NCBI GenBank assembly: GCA_903920405.1
Contig: CAIXMC010000169.1
Span: 1 to 22,131 of the forward strand
Origin: an uncultured beta proteobacterium
Lineage (GTDB): Bacteria > Pseudomonadota > Gammaproteobacteria > Burkholderiales > Burkholderiaceae_C
Direction: 5' to 3'
DNA length: 22,131 nt
The notes below the pieces were generated by a model. It worked only from the letters and a program-made list of their open reading frames with translations, was not told the DNA's origin and made no database searches. Of this stretch, positions 6,844-13,999 are shown piece after piece. The position numbers were made by a program, and so were the translations under genes. Position 1 is the stretch's first letter. Every line of letters starts with the position of its first letter.

Positions 6844-9783
6844 TCATTCTTTGACATCAAACTCGCCCACCACAAACGATTCCCCTGTGTGATCGATTTG
6901 CATGATGGCCGTCTTCTCATTTTGATTGGGCGTGCCAAAATGGGTAAAGAATTTCACATTCACATGAATGGGGCCTGTCAGGTTCTGTCGTTCATCGCCA
7001 TAGAACCTGGCTTTGATGGTGTACTTACCCGGCTTGGCGAGTTTAAGCGCATATTCTTCGGGTCCATAACCCCCCGTCACATCCTTTGACAACCGCCCAC
7101 CCTGGTAGCTGAGTGGCGCCCGGTAATAGGTGATCTCGCCATTGGGGTCTGTGACCTCCAGGTCAATATCCGTGTTGTCTGCATCCCATGCCAGAACAAC
7201 GCGAACGTCCAGTGGCAGATTGCGCAGCAGGCGTGCGTCCATTGGGCTGGTGTCCAAGGGTTCCTTTCGGCTTTGAATCAGCGCATTGAGATCAGCCAAA
7301 GTGATCAGGTCAATGTCGCCAAAGCGACTATCCCAATTGCCAGAAACGACCTTGTAGAGCGTGTTGATCGCCTGTTGGGTCTGTCCCGCTGATGCCTGCG
7401 CCAAGCCGAGATCACGCCAGGATTGGGGTTCATGCTCGGCCAGTTCACACACTTGGTTGAGTACCGTCAGCGCCAGATCAACACGCTGCATTTGTATCAA
7501 ACGCAACGCCAACACCCGCAGCAGGTGGCGGTTTTCCAAATCCATCTCTGCCAGATTGCTCAAGACTCTCAACGCCAAATCACCCTTGCCGTGCGCCATG
7601 AGGGCATCGGCTGCTATCAGGTAAAAGGCGGGGCTGTTGGCATAGTCTGCACGCTCATCCAAATAGGTGCGATACAGTTCATCATCCTTGGCGTCCTGAA
7701 ACCGAGTGGCGTAGGTGGCCTGAGGAGACCACGGACGCACGACCATCACAACAGTCGATGATTCGCCAGACGCGCCCTTGGTGGTGTCTGGCGGCGCTGT
7801 GGCGGCTACGGAAACATCTCGAACGCCAGTCGTCTGAGCGGGTGAAACCAGCAAGGGGACTCTGTGCGCACGTTCCGCTCCGAGGAGTCTTGGGGACAAC
7901 CAACTGCTCTGGGATCGACGCCCACGTTCCACTAAGCCACTTTGCTGAAGCGAATTGGCCACCATTTTTTTGGGTTGAGGCTTTCCTTTCGGAAAATCAG
8001 TTTTCCACCATTTTTGCTGATCTTCGAAGCGCCGTACAACGTCTTCGATATGCCCAATATCAGTGGACGTTTTGTGCTTGGCCTGGGTCGTTTGGATCTG
8101 CTCGACCTCAGCTTTGAGCTCGGTCGGGGCCATCACGTTGTAGCGTGCGTAATCTTCAGCGCTTTCCAATACCAACAAAGATGTTTCGCGGCTGGGTAAA
8201 TTGAACGTTTGAGCGATACGCTTGATTTCGGCCTGGTGCACACGAGGTTCGACTCCCAATTCTGCGATTCGCCACTGAGCCCAAAGCGGTGCGCCTTCCT
8301 CCGGCAGGACATCCCCGTTGGCGATGGTCACACGAATTTTGCGTTTTGCACCGGTGATACGCCCCAATGTCAAGTCCACGTGAGCATCACGGTGTGTGAG
8401 CTTGCCTGCGACCCACAGACGGCCCGCCACAGGATAACGTGACGGCGCTACCAACTCTTTGACACCATCATCAGCGTCCATGGCTAACAGGTGTTCTTCC
8501 TGTGTGGTCAGTGCTGCGGTGGCTGCCTTGCCGCTGAGTCGCGTCAAATCAATGAATCGACCGCCCGTGGGTTCTGCCAGGTGGGCAAGTCGCCGCCCGT
8601 CGGCACCAGGCACGCTGGAGATGGCGAAAAGAGGTCTATCAAGTTTAGGCAAGGGCGTGCTGCCCAAAGTGTCAACGCCGTCGGAAAACAGCAGGTATTC
8701 CTCGCTTTGTGGATGAGGCTTGAAACAACCCAGGCACGTTGCACCGTCGTAGACGGTTTCGCGCAGGGCGGTACGCAAGGCATCCCATTGACCCTGCTTC
8801 AGCGAAAACTGGATAGGCGCCTCTGCGGTATTGCGAAGTCGCAGCAAAGTGATCTCCCCCTGCTTCATCCACTTGAAGTAGGCATCGAGCAGTTCCAGTT
8901 CTCGGGTAGGGTCACGATGGTCACCGGAGTTGGATGCATCCCACAACAGGGTGACATGGCGGGGTGGTGAACGGGGCACCGAAGCCGGGTCAGGCATGGG
9001 GATTTCCGCTGTGAAATAATTTTCGGCGTTTTGACCCACATCGTGTTTGCGTACCATCACGCGAGTCTTGGTGTCTGCCGACACGCGTACCTCAAAGTAC
9101 TTCTGCGCCTTGAATTGATCGCGCCGAACGTCGAGTCGGTAGTCGGTACCATAAGGTTTGAACACCACATCACCGAGCATCGCAGTATCAGCATCAGGCG
9201 CCCTGGGTGGTCGGCGCACGGTGATTTGCAACTGCAACGAGGGTTGGTCAGTACCAAATGCCAGGGGCAACCGGTAAACCCGATGATCTCGCCAAACGTC
9301 GAGTATCTCCCGAAGACGGATCATCACCCGCCGCGTACCCTTGGCGGGGATCGGGTACACCCGCAGGCGGTAGGCGTGACCTTGGGTGTTTTCAAGAAGT
9401 GCAGGGTCGGCAGACCGGCGGACAATGTCCTCAAAAACCTGCCGCCCCCGAGCTTTGTCCACGGCAACGGCACGCCGCATCTTGCCGCCAATATCCAGCG
9501 CCAAACCAATGACGTCCTGGTTGTCAAGCAACGGAAACTGAAGTTCACCTTCCAGTATGCGCGAATTGGGATTGTGAAACAACAATTCGACTTCGGTGAC
9601 GGCCGTGCCTCCCTCTATCTCGGTCGCCACACGCACAGATTCCAGAGCGACTGGCTGAACATCGGTTTGAGTCAGTTGCAAACGGACGGGTGGCGGTGTT
9701 GCTGCGTTTACAAACACCCCCGTCAGCAACAGACACAGAACAACGAGGACGTTCCTGGTTTCTTGAAAAAGATATCGTTTCAT
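6844..9783 (-). CDS. Exported VIT-vWA-TPR protein with C-terminal DUF2135 (YfaP-like) domain
   Basis: A 979-residue exported protein. Residues 1-28 form a signal peptide (VLVVLCLLLTGVFVNAA). Residues of about 35-165 are a VIT (inter-alpha-trypsin) domain, with VEVELLF-type strands, LEGELQFPL, DKARGRQVFED and the turn YPIPAKGTRRV. A von Willebrand A domain follows from about 275 to 430 with a MIDAS-like metal site, DASNS at 282-286 (DxSxS). Residues of about 700-820 hold TPR-like helices (LALRVLSNLAEMDLENRHLL, then SWRDLGLAQASAGQTQQAIN). The C-terminal beta domain from about 861, with VVLAWDADNTDIDLEVTDPNGE, is DUF2135. Such proteins are thought to be surface or periplasmic adhesion/scaffold factors using a metal-dependent ligand site. 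It is transcribed alone, with no clear Shine-Dalgarno sequence before ATG 9783. Its link to the caspase cluster is positional only. Confidence 0.88.
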   Translation of the reverse strand: MKRYLFQETRNVLVVLCLLLTGVFVNAATPPPVRLQLTQTDVQPVALESVRVATEIEGGTAVTEVELLFHNPNSRILEGELQFPLLDNQDVIGLALDIGGKMRRAVAVDKARGRQVFEDIVRRSADPALLENTQGHAYRLRVYPIPAKGTRRVMIRLREILDVWRDHRVYRLPLAFGTDQPSLQLQITVRRPPRAPDADTAMLGDVVFKPYGTDYRLDVRRDQFKAQKYFEVRVSADTKTRVMVRKHDVGQNAENYFTAEIPMPDPASVPRSPPRHVTLLWDASNSGDHRDPTRELELLDAYFKWMKQGEITLLRLRNTAEAPIQFSLKQGQWDALRTALRETVYDGATCLGCFKPHPQSEEYLLFSDGVDTLGSTPLPKLDRPLFAISSVPGADGRRLAHLAEPTGGRFIDLTRLSGKAATAALTTQEEHLLAMDADDGVKELVAPSRYPVAGRLWVAGKLTHRDAHVDLTLGRITGAKRKIRVTIANGDVLPEEGAPLWAQWRIAELGVEPRVHQAEIKRIAQTFNLPSRETSLLVLESAEDYARYNVMAPTELKAEVEQIQTTQAKHKTSTDIGHIEDVVRRFEDQQKWWKTDFPKGKPQPKKMVANSLQQSGLVERGRRSQSSWLSPRLLGAERAHRVPLLVSPAQTTGVRDVSVAATAPPDTTKGASGESSTVVMVVRPWSPQATYATRFQDAKDDELYRTYLDERADYANSPAFYLIAADALMAHGKGDLALRVLSNLAEMDLENRHLLRVLALRLIQMQRVDLALTVLNQVCELAEHEPQSWRDLGLAQASAGQTQQAINTLYKVVSGNWDSRFGDIDLITLADLNALIQSRKEPLDTSPMDARLLRNLPLDVRVVLAWDADNTDIDLEVTDPNGEITYYRAPLSYQGGRLSKDVTGGYGPEEYALKLAKPGKYTIKARFYGDERQNLTGPIHVNVKFFTHFGTPNQNEKTAIMQIDHTGESFVVGEFDVKE

Positions 9784-10295
9784 TGGTCAGCCAAAAAACT
9801 TGTGAAGTGAGACTCGGAAAACTATAACCCAAAGCAAAAAAATTAAATTCCAGACATCCCAGGAATGGCAGTGGAGTGCGGCTGAAATTTGGACAGATTA
9901 TGGTAGCTTCTCAGCATATCAATGCATCAATGGAAACAACGATTTAGAAATGAAGAACACCTTCAAATTACTTAGTTGGCAAGCGGAATTCAATGATTTG
10001 CAGCAAAGAATGGACACAGCAATGATCTTTTAGTGCCATTTCTACCTATTAACTCGTTGTTTTACACGATGGCACGGGTTATTGAGAATCTACCGAAAAA
10101 GAACAAAAGCTGAGCCTCAATTGATGCGAATTGACCAAGCTCTGGGCGTTGATGCCATACCCGGTAGACCAACAAACTGGTCGATTGATGTGAAATTTCG
10201 AGAAAATCAAATGCTTCAAAACATGAAGCAATGTATGTAATTGATTTGTATGGGTATTCATTGGGGATGTTAAACATCGGTTAATACCAAAAGAC
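9784..10295. other. AT-rich intergenic region, no gene seen
   Basis: This 512-base gap lies between the start of the VIT-vWA gene and the stop of the MltD-like gene, both on the minus strand. It is richer in A and T than its flanks and should hold the promoter of the VIT-vWA gene. I see no convincing -35/-10 pair, strong hairpin or coding pattern. The reading frames that span it (such as the minus-strand one at 10062-10277) have no ribosome site and no recognisable content. Confidence 0.5.
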
Positions 10296-11789
10296 TCACC
10301 CTCTAGCCCTGGCGGACGCTTTGCGCCCCACGGGCAGAGCGGCCAAGAAGTCTGAGGCTCGGTCGCGCTGCACCCACAGGGCCAGGGCTTTGCCGGTGGC
10401 CAGTCGCTTGTGGGAGCGCTTGATGGCGATGGCATTCCACTGGGCCAATAGGTGAATGGCGACTTTGCTGCGCTGGGCCACGTCTGCCAGGGTTTCTCGG
10501 GCTTTGGCACGGGTATAAACCTTGACGATGTCAGGGGTGGTTTGCAGATCTGCACTGGCTACCAGGCTGGCGTTGGTTTTGCTGCCAGCAGGCGCTGCAA
10601 TGGGCAGCAGCAGGGTTGAGCCGGCCATGGGTTTCATGCCCCGTGGGATGTCGTTGGCGGTGCGAACGGCCTGGGCGCTGGTGCCAAAACGTGCGGCAAT
10701 GGCCTCGACGTGCTGGGTGCGCTGGAGTTTTTGAACGCTCCAACTGGCGGTTTTGCCAGTGTGGGCGGCCAGGGCGCGTTGCAGCCGTTCACCGGCATCC
10801 TGCGGCAGCAGCAGGCGGGTGGTCGCGGCTGCCAGCACCAGCGGTGGCTGAACGGCGGGGTTCAGCATCAAGAAGTCTCGTTTGCTCATATCTGCCATGC
10901 GAAGCACCAGGCTCAAGTCGATGTCTCGCGTCATGGTCACTTCAATCAGGGGGTTGCCGTCTGGCATGGTGGGCAGGTGGGCGTTTGCAAGGTCGGGGCG
11001 GCTGACCAGGTGCGCCAATGCCATGATTTGTGGAACATAGTTGCGGGTTTCGGCAGGCATGTGCGCTGCCAGGGCGTTAAAGTCGCTGGGCAGACCCAAG
11101 GCACGCTGGCGCGCCACGGCTTTGGCCACGCGGCCTTCGCCCCAGTTGTAGGCAGCCATGGCCAGATGCCAGTCATCAAACTGCGCGTTGAGTTTGGCCA
11201 GGTAATCCATGGCAGCACGGGTGGCCTGGCGCAGGTTTTTGCGGTCATCCACCAGGCGTGAGGTGCGCAGCTCAAAGCGCCTTGCGGTGGGTGCCATAAA
11301 CTGCCACAGCCCCAGCGCCCCCACGGGTGATCGGGCCTGCGGGTTCAAGGCACTTTCTACCAAAGGCAGCAGGGCGAGTTCCAATGGCATCTGGCGCTGT
11401 TCCAGCTCTTCAATGATAAGCGGCAGATACAGCCGGATGCGGTCAGCGCGTGCCGCCATAAAGCCGCTGGCGGCAAATCGCCTGGCGTGGGCGCTGACCA
11501 GTTCGTGGTCCAGCACCGGCACCGAAAAGCCACGGCGCAAATGTCCCCACAGGTCAGTGGCTTGTAGCAGCTCTGGCGGTATGGCTGCCAGCGCGCTGGT
11601 CTGCGGCTGTGCCGAAGGTTGTGCGTCTGAGGCTGGCGCGCTTGCAGGCTGCCCCATGGGTGAGGTAATGGCCGCTGGCGTGTGGGTTGGCGCTGCGTCC
11701 GGGTGGAACTGGGGAGCGGTTTGGCAGGCGCACAGCAGCAGGGTGCTCAGGCTGACGATCAGTTTTTGGGGGATGTGTAAGGTGTTCAT
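10296..11789 (-). CDS. MltD-like membrane-bound lytic murein transglycosylase lipoprotein with LysM
   Basis: A 497-residue lipoprotein that should cleave peptidoglycan glycan strands at the outer membrane, forming 1,6-anhydro ends. The signal peptide ends in a lipobox, LLLCAC, giving a lipidated Cys22. A proline/alanine-rich linker (about 23-70) follows. The transglycosylase SLT domain has the catalytic glutamate E145 in VESALNP, followed by GALGLWQFMAPTAR and the AAYNWGEGRV segment typical of family 1D. The C-terminal part carries two LysM-like modules (about 345-395 with VEAIAARFGTSAQAVRTAND, and about 430-480 with LLAQWNAIAIKRSHKRLATG) for peptidoglycan binding. The length is in the usual MltD range. 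It is downstream of caspase-SUMF1 copy A on the same strand, separated by 238 bp of palindromic DNA, so co-transcription is uncertain. Confidence 0.9.
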   Translation of the reverse strand: MNTLHIPQKLIVSLSTLLLCACQTAPQFHPDAAPTHTPAAITSPMGQPASAPASDAQPSAQPQTSALAAIPPELLQATDLWGHLRRGFSVPVLDHELVSAHARRFAASGFMAARADRIRLYLPLIIEELEQRQMPLELALLPLVESALNPQARSPVGALGLWQFMAPTARRFELRTSRLVDDRKNLRQATRAAMDYLAKLNAQFDDWHLAMAAYNWGEGRVAKAVARQRALGLPSDFNALAAHMPAETRNYVPQIMALAHLVSRPDLANAHLPTMPDGNPLIEVTMTRDIDLSLVLRMADMSKRDFLMLNPAVQPPLVLAAATTRLLLPQDAGERLQRALAAHTGKTASWSVQKLQRTQHVEAIAARFGTSAQAVRTANDIPRGMKPMAGSTLLLPIAAPAGSKTNASLVASADLQTTPDIVKVYTRAKARETLADVAQRSKVAIHLLAQWNAIAIKRSHKRLATGKALALWVQRDRASDFLAALPVGRKASARARG

Positions 11790-11830
11790 GACTGCTTTGA
11801 CGCAGGCGAGGGAAAAGTGTCGGATGGTTG

Positions 11831-11860
11831 TAGCCCGGATGGAGAGTAGCGGAATCCGGG
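11831..11860. repeat. REP-like palindrome
   Basis: TAGCCCGGAT followed by a spacer and ATCCGGG forms a 7-bp CCCGGAT/ATCCGGG stem. It belongs to the same interspersed type as the palindromes at 11897-11928, 13948-13980 and 21987-22018. It sits upstream of the MltD-like gene. Confidence 0.65.
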
Positions 11861-11896
11861 ATGGTTGTTAGCCGTATGGTGACTGGTGTCAAAACC

Positions 11897-11928
11897 CCCG
11901 TATTGCGCTTCGCTGCATACGGGCTACG
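11897..11928. repeat. REP-like palindrome
   Basis: CCCGTAT and ATACGGG pair around GCGCTTCGCTGC, followed by CTACG. It is nearly the same as the copy at 21987-22018, which has CCCGGAT/ATCCGGG with the same loop sequence, and it lies 69 bases from the palindrome at 11831-11860 in the opposite orientation, making a REP pair. Confidence 0.7.
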
Positions 11929-11948
11929 AATATAAAAATAATAAATTG

Positions 11949-11967
11949 TTGGGGGCTTCGCCCCCAA
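11949..11967 (-). promoter_or_regulatory. Hairpin downstream of caspase-SUMF1 copy A (DGR-type or terminator)
   Basis: TTGGGGGC and GCCCCCAA form a perfect 8-bp stem; read in the gene's direction the loop is GAA. It begins about 60 nt after the stop codon of copy A and is followed by an AT-rich run ending in TTATTTTT. The same hairpin occurs at the same distance from copy B (19928-19946). It could be an intrinsic terminator. A GC-rich hairpin just past the variable repeat is also a known target feature of diversity-generating retroelements. Confidence 0.6.
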
Positions 11968-11991
11968 ACCCCCACGGGTCAAACAACCTGA

Positions 11992-12027
11992 CATCCGAAC
12001 ATCCATAAGGGGTAAAGAGGTAAAGAC
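11992..12027 (-). repeat. Conserved 3' flank shared by the two caspase-SUMF1 genes
   Basis: The 36 or so bases between GACATCC at 11992 and the stop codon of copy A are identical to 19974-20009 behind copy B, although they are non-coding. The block continues, with a few differences, to the hairpin. Such identity outside the coding sequence points to shared duplication or gene conversion, or to a function in target recognition. Confidence 0.8.
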
Positions 12028-13893
12028 TCAAGGGGTAAGAAGAGTCCTGGCAAGACGGAAACCAGTGTTGCTGTCACTGCTATCCGCGGTGTACTGGTTG
12101 CGGTTGGCCGAGCGCAAGTACCTCGGGTAGTCGATCCAACCGCCCCCGCGAAGCACACGATATTCCTGCTCCCCGCCGCTTAACCACGCACTCCCGTCCG
12201 TGGGTGCACCATCGTAATTTTTATGAAACCAGTCTTCGACCCACTCCCAGACGTTGCCATGCATGTCAAACAAACCAAAAGGGTTGGCAGGAAACTGGCC
12301 TACCGGTGCCGTATTGACCCATTGATCCCTTCCTTGGGCCAATCCATCACAACATTCGTCTGTGCCATAGTTGGCATATTCGTGACTGGCCTTGTCTCCC
12401 CACCAATAGTCACCGGTGCTGCGGGCACGGGCCGCATATTCCCACTCAGTTTCGCTGGGCAATCGGTACTGTCTGCCGCTTTTGGCATTGAGCTTTCTGA
12501 TGTAGTCTTGTGCCATGTTCCAACTGACTCTCTCTACCGGGCAGTCGTCACCACAGGTATTGAAACGGCTCGGGTTGCTGCCCATCACCGCTTTCCATTG
12601 CCCTTGCGTTACTTCTGTTTTGCCCATCTCAAAGCTTCGGACAGTGACAGGGTGTGGTGGCTTTTCATTGCTTTCCCCATCATTGCTGCCCATCGTGAAA
12701 CGCCCCGCCGGTATCACAACCATGTCAGGGCAGTAGCTGCAGTTATTGACAGGCTCGACACCTCCGTTTGCGGGTAGTCTGACTGCCGGCACACGGGCAG
12801 CCGCCAGCCCCTGTGCCTTGTCTTTGTCGGCCCTGGCCCGTGACCGCAGGGTGTCGTCTTCCGTACTCAGGGGGTTGTCTTGCGCCCACGCCGCCAGAAA
12901 CCTGTCCCATGCTTTGACTTGCCGGTCGGCACTGCCGGCAAAGGCGGCTGTCTTTTCATAGTCTGCCTTCATGCGAACCTGCCATTGCGCCCACTGCTGC
13001 TGCGCCGCCTCTTCTTTTTCCAGGTCTTCCAGGCTCAGGCCATTGCCTTGTGCTGGCAAGACGGTGGTTACCACTGCTTCGGGCTGCAGGCTGGCGATCC
13101 GAATGGGCTGGCCCGGTTGAACGGACTGACGGGCATTCAGCACAAATCGACCACGCAGGCCAATGTCTTCGCGGGGGCGTTGTTTGCCTTTGGTGATTCG
13201 CTCCACTTCTTGTGCGGTGCGGTCAAACACGTCCTTGATGTCCAGATTGGGCACCTTGAGCTGGCGCGCCAGTTGCCCGGTATAGATGCCATTGTTGCCA
13301 GTGTTGCCGTCGTCCGCGGTGCTGCCCGACGCGGTGGCGTAGGCCACGATGGTGCCGGTGGGCACGCTCATGCGCACCAGGCCCCGCGCCGACGATCGTC
13401 CTGACCCCGCATAGGGGTTGTCGCGGCAGGCATCCAGAATCACCAGCGCCACCTTGCTGCGCGCATCTTCCAGACGTCGCAGCACGCTGCCTGCTTCCAC
13501 CGCTTCGTCGGGCACATCGGCATCGCTTTGAATGTTGCCTCCCACAGGGATAAGGTAGTTGTTGCCCGCCACCTGTGCGCCATGACCGGCATAAAAAAAC
13601 AGTGCCACATCGGCATCACGGGCACGGCTTTCAAAGTCACGCAAACCCGCCAACATGCCGCGCCGGTCGGCATTCTGAAGCACCTGCACCTCAAAACCCA
13701 GGTCTTTCAGAGTGGCCTGCATCAGGTTGGCATCGTTGACGGGGTTGCGCAGTGGCCGCTCGCTGTAGCTGCCGTTGCCCACCACCAGCGCGATTCTTTT
13801 TTCAGCCTGGGCCGCAGGCACCCACAGCAACAGCATCAACAGACAGCAAAACAAACGCTGAATCAATGTATTGGAAACGGAGTTGATAAACAT
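12028..13893 (-). CDS. Periplasmic caspase-like (peptidase C14) protein with hypervariable SUMF1/C-type lectin domain, copy A
   Basis: A 621-residue exported protein. Residues 1-30 are a signal peptide ending in AQA. The caspase domain follows from EKRIALVVGNGSY to about residue 255, with the catalytic dyad His104 (FFYAGHGAQ) and Cys156 (VILDACRDNP). A charged helical linker runs to about 378. Residues of about 380-621 form a SUMF1/formylglycine-generating-enzyme fold (CPDMVVIPAG, EVTQGQWKAVMG, YRLPSETEWEYAARA, GLFDMHGNVWEWVEDW). The two cysteines used by true FGE at the C-terminus are absent, so this is a binding rather than catalytic version. The last 40 residues correspond to the variable region described separately. 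The protein is probably a periplasmic protease triggered by ligand binding. It lies 106 bp downstream of the kinase gene. Confidence 0.9.
   Translation of the reverse strand: MFINSVSNTLIQRLFCCLLMLLLWVPAAQAEKRIALVVGNGSYSERPLRNPVNDANLMQATLKDLGFEVQVLQNADRRGMLAGLRDFESRARDADVALFFYAGHGAQVAGNNYLIPVGGNIQSDADVPDEAVEAGSVLRRLEDARSKVALVILDACRDNPYAGSGRSSARGLVRMSVPTGTIVAYATASGSTADDGNTGNNGIYTGQLARQLKVPNLDIKDVFDRTAQEVERITKGKQRPREDIGLRGRFVLNARQSVQPGQPIRIASLQPEAVVTTVLPAQGNGLSLEDLEKEEAAQQQWAQWQVRMKADYEKTAAFAGSADRQVKAWDRFLAAWAQDNPLSTEDDTLRSRARADKDKAQGLAAARVPAVRLPANGGVEPVNNCSYCPDMVVIPAGRFTMGSNDGESNEKPPHPVTVRSFEMGKTEVTQGQWKAVMGSNPSRFNTCGDDCPVERVSWNMAQDYIRKLNAKSGRQYRLPSETEWEYAARARSTGDYWWGDKASHEYANYGTDECCDGLAQGRDQWVNTAPVGQFPANPFGLFDMHGNVWEWVEDWFHKNYDGAPTDGSAWLSGGEQEYRVLRGGGWIDYPRYLRSANRNQYTADSSDSNTGFRLARTLLTP
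12049..12159 (-). other. Candidate DGR variable repeat in caspase-SUMF1 copy A
   Basis: This 111-nt segment encodes RVLRGGGWIDYPRYLRSANR and on to GFRLA. It equals 20031-20141 of copy B except at 11 sites: 12071, 12075, 12081, 12083, 12090, 12093, 12105, 12120, 12123, 12134 and 12141. On the coding strand all 11 lie at codon positions 1 or 2. Nine pairs include A and two are T/G. The invariant end GGTTTCCGTCTTGCC would correspond to the 3' anchor (IMH-like) at which mutagenic homing starts. The position at the end of a C-type-lectin/SUMF1 fold matches known DGR target proteins such as Treponema TvpA. Confidence 0.75.
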
Positions 13894-13947
13894 GGGTTTG
13901 GTGTTGTTACAGGTTAATCACAGGTGCAATGATACCAATGGCAATCC

Positions 13948-13980
13948 CGTAGCCCGTATGAAGCGCAAGCGAAATACGGG
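13948..13980. repeat. REP-like palindrome upstream of caspase-SUMF1 copy A
   Basis: CGTAGCCCGTAT and ATACGGG pair around GAAGCGCAAGCGAA. It is a member of the REP-like family seen at 11897-11928 and 21987-22018, here in the opposite orientation, between the kinase stop codon and the caspase start. It may partly separate the two transcripts. Confidence 0.65.
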
Positions 13981-13999
13981 AGTTCCATCGCAGCACCCG

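Noticed and set aside
6545..6892. Plus-strand 115-codon frame with a hydrophobic segment, spanning the gap between the TPR and VIT-vWA genes
   Set aside because: It overlaps the ends of two well-supported minus-strand genes, has no Shine-Dalgarno sequence, and most of it is AT-rich spacer.
9031..9810. Plus-strand open frame of 259 codons opposite the VIT-vWA gene
   Set aside because: Fully antisense to the VIT domain coding sequence, without a ribosome site or recognisable motif.
12320..12780. SUMF1 domain as a true formylglycine-generating enzyme
   Set aside because: The C-terminal cysteine pair of the catalytic enzyme is missing and that segment is the variable block; cysteines present (CSYC, GDDC, DECC) are elsewhere. 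A binding role is more likely.
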